Shown piece by piece: positions 19,231-29,000 of a DNA stretch of 64,000 nucleotides. The position numbers were made by a program, and so were the translations under genes. The stretch is taken from positions 62,001 to 126,000 of the forward strand of contig JAMPIU010000050.1 of the NCBI GenBank assembly GCA_023667845.1, in the 5' to 3' direction. Origin of the DNA: Dehalobacter sp. GTDB lineage: Bacteria; Bacillota; Desulfitobacteriia; Desulfitobacteriales; Syntrophobotulaceae. How positions within the stretch are numbered: position 1 is the stretch's first letter; every line of letters begins with the position of its first letter. The notes beneath the pieces were generated by a model. The model worked only from the letters and a program-made list of their open reading frames with translations, was not told where the DNA came from and did not search any database.

Positions 19231-19908
19231 TTGAAAAGAAAACAATCTAAAATCGCACTTGCCACGGTAGTTATATTATTTATTGTTGCCGGGTTAATGA
19301 GCTTTCTGGGCGGATCTGAAGTAGTCAGTGTGTTTTCTCGGTACAATTCTAATCAGCACCAGACAACCCCGCAAGATAACCAGACTTCTTATCATAACCA
19401 ACAGAATGGAACGGCTGAAAACAGCGGTGGGAATAACCAGGGTGCAGAAAATGATCAGAAAGCTGAAGCGAAGCAGCAGGAATCCGCGAACGGACAGCAG
19501 GATCAAACGGCCAAATCTCAGGAAACCCAACAAAGTGACTACAGGATTGATGTTGATGTGACCGAACAAATTGTCCGGATCTATTATCAGGGTTCTGAAA
19601 TTAAACAATTCACAGCGTCGACAGGCGCCAATAATTTGACTCCGCTGGGGGATTTTGAAATTCAAAACCGCGGCGAATGGTTTTTCTCCGAAAAATACCA
19701 GCAGGGTGCCAAATACTGGGTCTCTTTCAAAGACTGGGGTGTGTACCTTTTCCATTCTGTCCCGATGGATAAACAGAAAAAAATGATTGCCGAAGAAGCG
19801 GCCAAACTTGGTACACCGGCTTCTCATGGCTGTATCAGGCTAGAAGTGGAAAACGCCAAATGGATTTATGATAACATACCGCAGGGAACGAAGGTGCATA
19901 TTCATTAA
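19231..19908 (+). CDS. L,D-transpeptidase (YkuD family), membrane-anchored
   Basis: A protein of about 225 residues with an N-terminal membrane segment (IALATVVILFIVAGLMSF), a long Gln/Asn-rich low-complexity linker, and a C-terminal YkuD domain ending in the active-site motif SHGCIRLE, which carries the catalytic Cys. Such enzymes make 3-3 peptidoglycan cross-links or attach proteins. TTG at 19231 has AAAGGA 11 bases upstream; the ATG at 19207 (eight codons earlier) has no such site, so the start is uncertain. It closes the envelope module. Confidence 0.88.
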   Translation: MKRKQSKIALATVVILFIVAGLMSFLGGSEVVSVFSRYNSNQHQTTPQDNQTSYHNQQNGTAENSGGNNQGAENDQKAEAKQQESANGQQDQTAKSQETQQSDYRIDVDVTEQIVRIYYQGSEIKQFTASTGANNLTPLGDFEIQNRGEWFFSEKYQQGAKYWVSFKDWGVYLFHSVPMDKQKKMIAEEAAKLGTPASHGCIRLEVENAKWIYDNIPQGTKVHIH

Positions 19909-19945
19909 TGTTATGATGATGCCGAAATACTGTTGTAAGATCTCA

Positions 19946-19978
19946 AATACTTTTCGCATAACGGAGAGTATTTTTTTT
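19946..19978 (+). terminator. Rho-independent terminator of the envelope module
   Basis: A 10-base stem (AATACTTTTC with GGAGAGTATT, two G-T pairs), 7-base loop, then eight T residues. Confidence 0.85.
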
Positions 19979-20088
19979 GGAAAAAGACGGAATGTATAGT
20001 AAGATAAACTGAGAGAATAGATAGAAAAATTGATCAGAATAATTTAAAAGAAGTATTGGAGAAAAGTAAAAATTTAAGGACTTAGGTA

Positions 20089-20123
20089 TTGAATAATTAT
20101 TCACGTAAGTGTATAATTATTAA
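20089..20123 (+). promoter_or_regulatory. argC promoter with overlapping ARG boxes
   Basis: TTGAAT (20089-20094) and TATAAT (20112-20117) are 17 bases apart. TGAATAATTATTCA (20090-20103) is a perfect palindrome fitting the ARG-box consensus TGAATwwwwATTCA, and TGTATAATTATTAA (20110-20123) is a weaker second box 20 bases along. ArgR binding would cover both promoter elements, giving arginine repression. Confidence 0.8.
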
Positions 20124-20175
20124 AATAAATTATTAATAAACTAAACGCTGCATTATCGTTACAGGAGGGATATGG

Positions 20176-21204
20176 ATGATTAAAGTTGGAATTCTTGGAG
20201 CAACCGGCTATACAGGGCAGGAACTGCTTCGTTTATTAAATAACCATCCGGAGGTCACGCTGGCGTATTTAGGCTCTTCTACATCTGCGGGAAAGCGTAT
20301 TTCAGATATTTGCCCTCACCTTCAGGAAAGTCTGGAAAACGTGCTGGAGGCAGAGGAGATACCTGATGTCGACGTGGTGTTTATGGCGCTGCCGCATGGC
20401 ATAGCAGCGGCCAGAGCCAGGGAATTGATGGAACGCGGCATAAAAATCGTGGATCTTGGAGCCGACTTCAGACTTAAAGACGTCCAGGAGTATGAAAATT
20501 GGTATAAGGTTAAGCATGCTGATCCAGCTTTGCTGCCAGAGGCTGTCTACGGACTGCCTGAACTATACAGAAATGAAATTGCGGGGAAAGCCCTTGTGGC
20601 AAATCCGGGCTGTTATCCCACAGCATCTCAGCTAGCGCTGGTACCGCTACTCCGGACAGGACTGCTTGATCCGACCGGCATCATCATCGATGCCAAGTCG
20701 GGTGTCTCAGGAGCAGGCCGCGGGATTGTCCAGAACCTTCATTATTCCGAAGTGAATGAGAATTTTAAAGCTTACAGTGTTGGTGTGCATCGCCACACAC
20801 CGGAGATCGAGCAGCAGCTAAGCGGTGCGGCGGATGCGAAAGTCGTGATTAGTTTTACCCCACATCTCGTGCCAATGACCCGAGGCATACTGGCTACCAT
20901 CTATGCCGGTGTCAAGAGCGGCATAACGGAGCAGGAACTGTGGGATTGCTGGCAGCAAGCTTACGAGAAGGAACCGTTTATTCATGTGATGCCGGAAAGA
21001 GAGTGGCCCCAAACGAAATATACGTATGGGAGCAACCACGCATTCCTTCAGCTAAGATATGACCAGCGGACCGGCAGGGTCGTCCTGGTTTCCGTCATTG
21101 ACAATTTGGTCAAAGGAGCATCTGGCCAGGCCATCCAGAATATGAACATCCTGTTTGATCTGCCGGAAACGACTGGGCTTCAAACCACTGCGCTCTGGCC
21201 ATAG
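20176..21204 (+). CDS. argC: N-acetyl-gamma-glutamyl-phosphate reductase
   Basis: A 342-residue enzyme making N-acetylglutamate semialdehyde with NADPH, the third arginine step. The Rossmann motif GILGATGYTGQELLRLL is at the N-terminus and the catalytic Cys is in ANPGCYPTASQLAL. Also visible are DAKSGVSGAGR and HRHTPEIEQ. AGGAGGG lies 8 bases upstream of the ATG at 20176. It begins the argCJBD operon. Confidence 0.97.
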   Translation: MIKVGILGATGYTGQELLRLLNNHPEVTLAYLGSSTSAGKRISDICPHLQESLENVLEAEEIPDVDVVFMALPHGIAAARARELMERGIKIVDLGADFRLKDVQEYENWYKVKHADPALLPEAVYGLPELYRNEIAGKALVANPGCYPTASQLALVPLLRTGLLDPTGIIIDAKSGVSGAGRGIVQNLHYSEVNENFKAYSVGVHRHTPEIEQQLSGAADAKVVISFTPHLVPMTRGILATIYAGVKSGITEQELWDCWQQAYEKEPFIHVMPEREWPQTKYTYGSNHAFLQLRYDQRTGRVVLVSVIDNLVKGASGQAIQNMNILFDLPETTGLQTTALWP

Positions 21205-21272
21205 GGAGACAAATGGACGTTTCTTTTGTCCCCAAACTTCTAGAGACAGAAAAGATCTAAGGAGGAATAAAA

Positions 21273-22520
21273 ATGACGGATGAATTGTATCCTTGGCAAG
21301 AAATAAATGGCGGGATTTCCGCACCGCTTGGATTTTATGCCTGCGGGGTCAAAGCGGGCATAAAACATAAAGACAAATACGACCTGGCGCTGATCTTATC
21401 TGAGATCCCGGCCAGTGCGGCAGGGATGTTCACGCGCAATGTCGTGAAGGCCCATCCGCTGGTACTCACCAAGAAACATCTTGCAGACGGCAAAGCGCAG
21501 GCTGTTATTGTCAACAGCGGTAATGCCAATGCCTGTATGGGCGAGATTGGTGACAACGCTGCCACGGAGATGGCCAGGGTGACCGCAACAGAGCTCGCTC
21601 TTGCTCCGGAAGATATCCTGGTATCGTCCACAGGGGTAATCGGGCAGGAACTGCCGCTGGCTAAAGTCATCCCAGGGATCAGGCTGGCCGCAAAGGAAGT
21701 TCAGGCACTTAAGGGAAAAGTCTCCGCAAGTGAAAAAACTGAATACGCCCACCAGGCGGCGTTGGCTATTATGACCACAGACACGGTTTGCAAAGAACTC
21801 GCTTTAGAACTGCAGTGCGCCCAAGGAGCTATAAAGCTTGGCATCATGGCTAAAGGCTCGGGCATGATCCATCCTAATATGGGAACGATGCTATGTTTTA
21901 TTACGACAGATGCGCAGGTTGCGCAGGATAAGCTGAAAGGGCTGTTGAAGGCAGTAACGGATGAAAGCTTTAATATGGTAACCGTGGATGGCGACACCAG
22001 TACGAACGATATGGTCGTGATCTTGGCCAACGGATTATCGGGGGTTGCGCCGGAAGGTCAGGAATGGGAGAACTTTTCTGCCATGCTCCGGGAAGCCTGC
22101 TGTACGATGGCCAAAGCGATTGCAAGAGACGGCGAAGGGGCCAGCAAGTTTCTGGAAGTGAAAGTCGCAGGGGCCGCATCATTGGAAGCAGCTAGAATGA
22201 TTGCCCGCAGTGTCTGTTCCTCTAATTTGGTGAAATCTGCCATGTATGGCGAAGATGCCAATTGGGGAAGGATTCTGGCTGCAGCAGGATACTCAGGGGC
22301 CAACTTTAATCCAAACAAAGCGCATATCTACCTGAACGGGTTGCAGGTCGCTGCACACGGACAGGGCCTGCCATTTTCCGAGACGGAAGCTTCGGTTTTG
22401 CTGAAGAATACAGACATTAAGGTCGACGTCGTTCTGGGTGACGGAAACGAACAGGCTGTGGCCTGGGGCTGTGATCTTACACATAAGTATATCGACATCA
22501 ACGCTGATTACCGGACGTAA
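21273..22520 (+). CDS. argJ: Bifunctional ornithine acetyltransferase/N-acetylglutamate synthase
   Basis: A 415-residue ArgJ, which recycles the acetyl group from N-acetylornithine to glutamate; bifunctional members also use acetyl-CoA. The autocleavage site is in GMIHPNMGTMLCFITTD, where the Thr of GTML becomes the nucleophile of the beta chain. FNMVTVDGDTSTNDM and NWGRILAAAGYSG are conserved. With no argA or argE gene in the cluster, the cyclic pathway is implied. Confidence 0.96.
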   Translation: MTDELYPWQEINGGISAPLGFYACGVKAGIKHKDKYDLALILSEIPASAAGMFTRNVVKAHPLVLTKKHLADGKAQAVIVNSGNANACMGEIGDNAATEMARVTATELALAPEDILVSSTGVIGQELPLAKVIPGIRLAAKEVQALKGKVSASEKTEYAHQAALAIMTTDTVCKELALELQCAQGAIKLGIMAKGSGMIHPNMGTMLCFITTDAQVAQDKLKGLLKAVTDESFNMVTVDGDTSTNDMVVILANGLSGVAPEGQEWENFSAMLREACCTMAKAIARDGEGASKFLEVKVAGAASLEAARMIARSVCSSNLVKSAMYGEDANWGRILAAAGYSGANFNPNKAHIYLNGLQVAAHGQGLPFSETEASVLLKNTDIKVDVVLGDGNEQAVAWGCDLTHKYIDINADYRT

Positions 22521-22637
22521 TAATATCAGCGTAATTAGTGATCATTGAATATGGATGTTAGTTACTGGTAATTATCTGTTAAACACTTGAGTTTTCTAGA
22601 GACACCTTATGAAGAGGAGTAAAGGAGGCGCATCAAA

Positions 22638-23540
22638 ATGGAAGATTTCAGTGCGAAGATCAGCAATTTAGATAAAGCCAATATTCTGATTGAAGCCTTG
22701 CCGTATATTCAAAAATTCTCCGGGTCTACCGTTGTGATCAAATATGGCGGGCATGCCATGATTGATCAGGAGCTTAAAGAAAAGGTCATGCTCGATATCC
22801 TGCTGCTGCATACGGTTGGTATCCGTCCGGTTATTGTTCACGGAGGGGGACCGGAAATCAATACGATGCTGAAGCGTGTCGGCAAAGAAAGCACGTTTGT
22901 GCAGGGCTTAAGGGTTACGGATAAAGAGACCATGGAAATTGCAGCGATGGTCCTGGTCGGAAAGCTGAACACGGAGATTGTTTCGATGCTAAACAGCTTT
23001 GGCGGAAAGGCAGTAGGGCTGAACGGCCAGGATGCCAAACTGCTCGTCGCCGAGAAGAAACCGATGCAATTGGCCAATGAACAAGGATTGGTCGAGGAAA
23101 TCGATCTTGGGTATGTCGGTGAGATCAAGAAGGTTACGCCGGGGATCATTACCAGCCTTTTGGATCAGGGATATATTCCGATTATTTCACCGCTGGCCGG
23201 TGGAGATGATGGTGAAAGCTATAATGTAAATGCCGATACGGCTGCCGGAACCATCGCCGGATCCTTAAAAGCTGACAAATTCCTGCTTTTGACCGATGTC
23301 AAGGGAATTATGAGAGATATCAATGATCGGGAGTCTCTTATTTCCGTTATCCCGAAGGAAGATGTACCGGCAATGATGACGGAAGGGATCTTTAAAGGCG
23401 GAATGATACCGAAAGTAGAATGTGCAGTAAACGCGCTGGAACAGGGAACAGGTACCGTTCATATCCTGGACGGCAGACAGCCGCATGCGATTTTGCTGGA
23501 GTTGTTTACTGACGGTGGGATCGGGACGATGATTAAATAA
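22638..23540 (+). CDS. argB: Acetylglutamate kinase
   Basis: A 300-residue amino-acid kinase phosphorylating N-acetylglutamate. Motifs are [10 protein letters not shown] near the N-terminus, [10 protein letters not shown], and the C-terminal [15 protein letters not shown]. The roughly 25-residue N-terminal helix ([17 protein letters not shown]) before the kinase fold is the one associated with arginine-sensitive hexameric enzymes, so feedback inhibition by arginine is likely. AAAGGAGG precedes the ATG. Confidence 0.96.
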   Translation: MEDFSAKISNLDKANILIEALPYIQKFSGSTVVIKYGGHAMIDQELKEKVMLDILLLHTVGIRPVIVHGGGPEINTMLKRVGKESTFVQGLRVTDKETMEIAAMVLVGKLNTEIVSMLNSFGGKAVGLNGQDAKLLVAEKKPMQLANEQGLVEEIDLGYVGEIKKVTPGIITSLLDQGYIPIISPLAGGDDGESYNVNADTAAGTIAGSLKADKFLLLTDVKGIMRDINDRESLISVIPKEDVPAMMTEGIFKGGMIPKVECAVNALEQGTGTVHILDGRQPHAILLELFTDGGIGTMIK

Positions 23541-23583
23541 ACGGAGAATATTCAATAAATTGTATTATAGAGAAGAAGGGTCG

Positions 23584-24807
23584 ATGGTCGATATGAATAT
23601 AGAGCTGAATACGGAACAAATGATCGCGATGGGCAAAGAAAATGTCATGAATACGTATGGCCGTTTGCCAATGGCGTTAGTCAAAGGATCCGGATCGCTG
23701 GTCTGGGACAGTGACGGCAAGCAATATCTGGACTTTGTCGCGGGTCTGGCTGTAACCTCACTCGGGCATGCCAATCCGGAGATCGTGGAAACCATCCGCG
23801 AACAGGCCGGAGAGATCCTGCATACTTCCAATCTGTACTGGATCCCTGGGCAGGTCAAACTCGCGAAGATGCTGACGGACAATTCGTTCGCGGATAAAGT
23901 ATTCTTCTGCAACAGCGGAGCGGAGGCCAACGAAGCTGCCATCAAACTGGTGAGGAAGTATGCCAAGGAGCATTTTGGGGCTGAAAAAATTCAGATCGTA
24001 TCCCTGAAGAATTCGTTCCATGGCAGGACGCTGGCAACGATAACAGCCACAGGCCAAGCCAAGTACCAGAAGGGATATGAGCCGCTGCCGGAAGGATTCT
24101 CCTATGTCACGCTGAATGATATGAGCGAATTGGAACGGGCCATCAATGAAAAGACTGCCGCTGTAATGATCGAACCTGTGCAAGGGGAAGGCGGTGTCCA
24201 ACCTGTTTCGCGTGAGTTTCTGCAAAGAGCCAGGGAATTATGCGATAAGTATGGGGCGTTGCTGATCTTTGATGAAGTCCAGTGCGGACTGGGCAGGACC
24301 GGAAAACTGTTTGCCTATGAGTGGTCCGGCGTAAAGCCGGATATCCTGACGCTGGCCAAAGCGCTGGGCAATGGGGTGCCGATTGGTGCGATGCTCGCAG
24401 CAGACAACGCAGCAGCTTCTTTCCAGCCGGGAGACCATGCTTCGACTTTCGGAGGCAACCATCTGGTCTCGGCTGTCGGCTGCAAAGTGATGGAGATCAT
24501 GACCCGGGAAGATTTTCTGACCGGGGTCGAGAACAAGGGGTATTATTTCCAGGATAAGCTGCAGAAGCTTGCTGAAAAATTTGATTTGCCCGGTAAGGTC
24601 AGGGGGCTCGGACTGATGGTCGGCCTGCCTATTGAAGAAAAAGGACCCGAGATTGTGAGCGACTGCTGTGCAAACGGACTGCTGATCAACTGTGTCGGAG
24701 GCAAGACCCTGCGTTTCCTGCCGCCGCTTACAGTCACGTTTGACGAAATTGACCGGGCAATGGAAATTCTGGAGCAGGCCTTTCAAAGGAGCTTTGGCGT
24801 GAAGTAA
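23584..24807 (+). CDS. argD: Acetylornithine aminotransferase
   Basis: A class III PLP aminotransferase of about 407 residues. The lysine that binds PLP is in LTLAKALGNGVPIGAML; FCNSGAEANEAAIKLVRKYA and LLIFDEVQCGLGRTGK are typical. It converts N-acetylglutamate semialdehyde to N-acetylornithine. ATG 23584, ATG 23593 or an upstream TTG at 23560 could each be the start; 23584 is a compromise because GAAGGG is just before it. It ends the operon. Confidence 0.93.
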   Translation: MVDMNIELNTEQMIAMGKENVMNTYGRLPMALVKGSGSLVWDSDGKQYLDFVAGLAVTSLGHANPEIVETIREQAGEILHTSNLYWIPGQVKLAKMLTDNSFADKVFFCNSGAEANEAAIKLVRKYAKEHFGAEKIQIVSLKNSFHGRTLATITATGQAKYQKGYEPLPEGFSYVTLNDMSELERAINEKTAAVMIEPVQGEGGVQPVSREFLQRARELCDKYGALLIFDEVQCGLGRTGKLFAYEWSGVKPDILTLAKALGNGVPIGAMLAADNAAASFQPGDHASTFGGNHLVSAVGCKVMEIMTREDFLTGVENKGYYFQDKLQKLAEKFDLPGKVRGLGLMVGLPIEEKGPEIVSDCCANGLLINCVGGKTLRFLPPLTVTFDEIDRAMEILEQAFQRSFGVK

Positions 24808-24843
24808 GAACAGATAATAAAAACCAACAGATTAAAATGAATG

Positions 24844-24897
24844 AAAAGGGAGGGCGTAACCAAACTCTATCAAAGTTCCGTTACGCCCTCCTTTTTA
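24844..24897. terminator. Bidirectional terminator after argD
   Basis: A 16-base perfect stem (AAAGGGAGGGCGTAAC and its complement at 24880-24895) with T-run on the right and A-run on the left, so it can stop transcription from argD and from the opposing strand. Confidence 0.92.
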
Positions 24898-25097
24898 TGA
24901 TTTTCAGGGATCAAGCTGTCGATACTTAAAGGGAACGTTAAACCGATTCTATTTCCCAGATTTACCCATATAACTATTAATTACTTCAGATATTGGAGAC
25001 TCGCTCTTGGTAGCCTGAGTTCAGTTACAGCCCCTTTGTTTAGGTTTAAGACTGTTGTAATTACACTAGTTAAATAGAAGACGTTAATTCCCAAAGG

Positions 25098-25985
25098 TTA
25101 ATCACTATCTGTATCAGCGTAGAACACTAGCGTAAAATAGCTGGTTGTCTGAGTCATATCGTTTTGCAGGAGTATACCGGAATTTGTGTTGCCCAAAACG
25201 TGAAAAGCCCGGATTCCTTGTTTCTCGGCCAGCCGGAAAGATGCGGCAAGCGATGCGGGAGAATCCAGGTAATCATTGCCCAGCCTGAAGAGGGCAGGAT
25301 AATTAAATTCCTGCATATATTTCAAGGTTTCGCGGTCTTTGCCTTGGGCCTCGACCCGGGTCAGATAATGCGAAAAGTCAACCGATGAGATCAGAACCGT
25401 ATGTTCATTCAGACAGGGCTCTAGTCCGGTAAGCAGCGTATTGACTTCCTGAAGGGTGACATCATGATGCAGAATGAGCGGTACAATCTTTGCTTTGGGA
25501 AGATAATGCTTAATAAGCGGTGCCAGAGAGCCAATGGAATGTTCCGAAGAGAGGGTTCCCTCATCTCTGCTTGCCAGGCTGTTTTTAAGCAGAAGGGTGA
25601 CCGTCGGCTGATCCGTTTCGACAAGGCCTTCAGGAGTCTCCCAGTTATCCAGACCTGTAATAATCCGGTTCCCGTTGTTAAGATGATTTGGGCCCACCAG
25701 GATGATTAGGCCTGGCTCCTGCGCGGCAAGTATTTGCATCAGATCGTTAATTAGGCGGGCAGCTGTCAGATGATGAGGCATCACGGCACTTACGATTCTC
25801 TTATCTGCTTTGGACGGTACAGCAGGCTGGTCGGCCAAGATAGCATTTAATTCCTCCCGGGTGATAAAACCGGAATGGGAGGAAACGGATATCCTGCCGT
25901 CACCGGAGGATTTTTCCGTTAGGCTTGTTCCGCCGCATCCGGACAGGAGTAAGAAAGAAAAGCATAATAATAGTAAGGCAGTCAT
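25098..25985 (-). CDS. Memo-family lipoprotein (AmmeMemoRadiSam system protein B-like)
   Basis: A 295-residue protein with a lipobox-type start (LLLSGCGG, Cys at about residue 17) and a Memo domain: AVMPHHLTAA, ILVGPNHLNNGN, SSEHSIGSLAPLIKHYLP and LISSVDFSHYLT. Memo proteins resemble class III extradiol dioxygenases and bind metal through His residues; their bacterial function is not settled. No AmmA or radical-SAM partner is nearby. It follows the alpha-2-macroglobulin-like gene after 62 bases in the same direction. No obvious ribosome binding site is seen at this ATG. Confidence 0.8.
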   Translation of the reverse strand: MTALLLLCFSFLLLSGCGGTSLTEKSSGDGRISVSSHSGFITREELNAILADQPAVPSKADKRIVSAVMPHHLTAARLINDLMQILAAQEPGLIILVGPNHLNNGNRIITGLDNWETPEGLVETDQPTVTLLLKNSLASRDEGTLSSEHSIGSLAPLIKHYLPKAKIVPLILHHDVTLQEVNTLLTGLEPCLNEHTVLISSVDFSHYLTRVEAQGKDRETLKYMQEFNYPALFRLGNDYLDSPASLAASFRLAEKQGIRAFHVLGNTNSGILLQNDMTQTTSYFTLVFYADTDSD

Positions 25986-26047
25986 GTTTAAGACGGTTTT
26001 ACATAAAACGAAGCAGCGAATATTCGTAATAGGTCATGCCCCCATTT

Positions 26048-29000
26048 TTATTTGATCACAATCCTGGATAGGCTGCCGCTTGTGTAAACGATACTGTTCT
26101 TAATGTTGCTCAAAACGGGTGCTTCGCAGTTGAATTCACCAGGTGAGATGACTCGTGCCAGATACGTAATCGTGCCTTTGTCCTTGCTGACGTGGAAGAC
26201 CAGCTTTTGGCCGTTGACTTCTGTCGGATAATCCCAGTGATTTTTGGCAGTTGGGTCTTCATTGTAATTTTCGGGACGTGGGATAAGAGCAAGACCGGCA
26301 GGAAGCACATCCACAATTTCATAAAGCCCCTGGGGCGCTTTATCGCCGATGTTATAGCTTAACACGACCTGGACGAGGTTCTGGCGATTGAAGGTATTTG
26401 TCTCCGTACTGCCGACGCGGTAGGTACGACTGATCTCAAGATCGGTATTTTCTGATCCTTCTCCGGCCTGAATCGGAACGTTGTAGCAGCTCACCATGCC
26501 AATCTTGCCTTTGATCCTGGTGAATGATATCTCCGTCAAATCCTCAGGAAGAATGGTCAGTTTAAAGAAGTTCATATTTCTTAAGATTTTGGTCTCTTTT
26601 TTTCCGTTTAGTTCATAGGTAAAGCTTACCGGCGAAGAGGCCATATACTGAAGGTTGTAGCGGAGTATTTCCAGCTGCTCGAGCGTATTCAAAATATCTT
26701 TGCCCGGATTCTCAAGCAGATACTGGTAAAGCTTGTTTTTTTCCGGCTGGTCCAGGCGTGCTGCCAGAAGTGCCATCCGGGTTGTAGCCAGAATCATATC
26801 ATCCTGATCGCTTCCTACGTTGATTCGCAGTACGGAACCGAGGTCCTGCTGATAAGTGCTGAGCAATTCCTTATAAACCTGTTTGGCGTAGGCTCCATCC
26901 CCGGTTTCCAGCAGAGCCAGAGCCAGGTTGATCTTTGCTTCCGCAGACAGATCTTCCTTCTGCATATAGCTGTCAATCTGCAGAAGAACAGGCTCTCCCA
27001 GGGAAGCGAGCCCGAGAAGAATCACACTTTCATCTTCTGCCGCAGGTGTCTGACTCCCCTGATTTCCTTGATCTCCCTCTTTTCCTGCTTCTCCTGTGTC
27101 TTCAGCTTCCAGAATTCTGTAAAAATAGCGGATTAAGGCCTGATCATCAAAGACACCTGGGGCAGCGGAAGCGACCATTGCCGACAAGGCCGGATCACTT
27201 TCTCCATAAGAGAGGATGCTGATTCCACCGTCGGGCCGCTGACAAGGGAGCAGAGAATCCCGATCCTCCCTATCTCCAACCAGAGGGATATTAGATTCGG
27301 GACTGTCGGAGAAGTACTTTTTCAAAAGCTTGGTGGCTTCCTGGGCGGCAAGCTTTTGCTCGAGGCGGCTTCCATTATTCCAGATCAGCTGGTAAAGACC
27401 CCGGAGGTACTGGCTCTTCTCAGAATCACTGAAGATCACTGTCGTTGGTTCTTCAGAAGAACCCTTGAGTCCCTGGCCTTCCGTTAAAAGACTTCGGTCC
27501 GACACAATCCTCTGCTGAAACGATTTCACTGCGGTAAATTCCTTGGTCAGTGTGTCAGTAAGGCCATTCTGACTGCCGGATACGGTCAGACGGTAAGTAC
27601 CTGCTTCGAGGGCCGGCAGCTTCCAATCTGCAGCAGAAAATGCTGTATCGCTTTGACGCCAGGTCTGTTCCTTCCCGCTGGGACTGATTAGTTTCATGGT
27701 ATAAGAAACATTTTGGCTGTTTTTGAGTTTTTCACCATAAGAGCGTGTAAGGACGACTGGAGAATCTCCTGCTAGATAATGGCTGTTCAGTGTCACTTCG
27801 ACAAAGAACGGCAGACGTATCGGAAGCTGCGAGGTACCGCTACCAGCCTGAAGATTCTGAGTAAAAGCCTGGTAGGTAACCCGCCAGGATGTCAGATTGT
27901 CCGGCAGGGTGAAGTCCGTTGAGGCATTCCCGCCACTGTCGGTTTGCAGCGTGGTGAAGAGTACGGTATCCCGAAAATCACTACGTCCCGAACCGCCCTC
28001 CCCGCCAGACTCGGCAAAACCATAGAAATCGGGGTGATAATGGGACTTTCTGGTTATCAGTGTCAGATACTGATTATCACCATAGAGGCTGTTTAAAAGG
28101 TCAACACTCTGGTTTTGCAGGCTGAATAGGGCTTCATCAACAAGATTCAGATTAATCTGGGCCCTTTTAACAGGGGCATTGTTGCTGTCGGTCACTTTAA
28201 GGCTTAAGTGAACCTTATCGCCGGGCCGATATTCAGTCTTATCCGATTGTACCGCGACATTCAGTTTTTTTGTTTGGCTTGCAAACGATATCATGACGCT
28301 GCTCGCTTCATAGTAGCTGTTCCCGTCGAAATAGACCCCGCCTACGGTAACATTCGGAATGTATAAATCGGTAAACAAAAAGCTGTACTTAGGGGTAGTG
28401 CTTACCTGGTAGGCATCAATGACTTTTTGACCGTGGTAGAATAAAATATTTCTTCCGGCAGGATTTAAAACTTGGTTATTGACCATCATGGACACCTGAA
28501 CTTGGTCCCCAGGATTATAACCGTCAATACCAGGTGTTCCCTGCAGGAAGTAATAAGCGTTATCCGGCTGAGGATCCTGTTTGCTGATAGTTAATTGTCT
28601 TGTAAAGGATCGGCCATCACTGTCCTGTGCTGTAAGATAGAGATTGTAGGATTCCTTCGGATCAATTTGACCTGTATATTTCAGCATTCCGTCAGAAGCT
28701 GTTGTTAGTGCAAACTCACTGACCAGTTTTGTGGCATAGTCATAATTATAAGATTTGACTACTTTTTTACTGATGAAATCATAGTACTGACCTGTTTCGG
28801 TTCTTGTAACGACTTCCTGGTAGAGCTTAGCTTTCACCGGGGCATTGGCAACCGGTCCCTGAAGATAGTTCTCTTCAGAAGCAAATTCTCCATTGTTTAG
28901 CTTGGTCAAATCAACAGATGATAATTTGGCGGAGAGGGTATAGGTATCTTTCTGGCGGATCGCTTGGCCGTTGATGTAGACTTTGCTTTTAAAGACAAGC

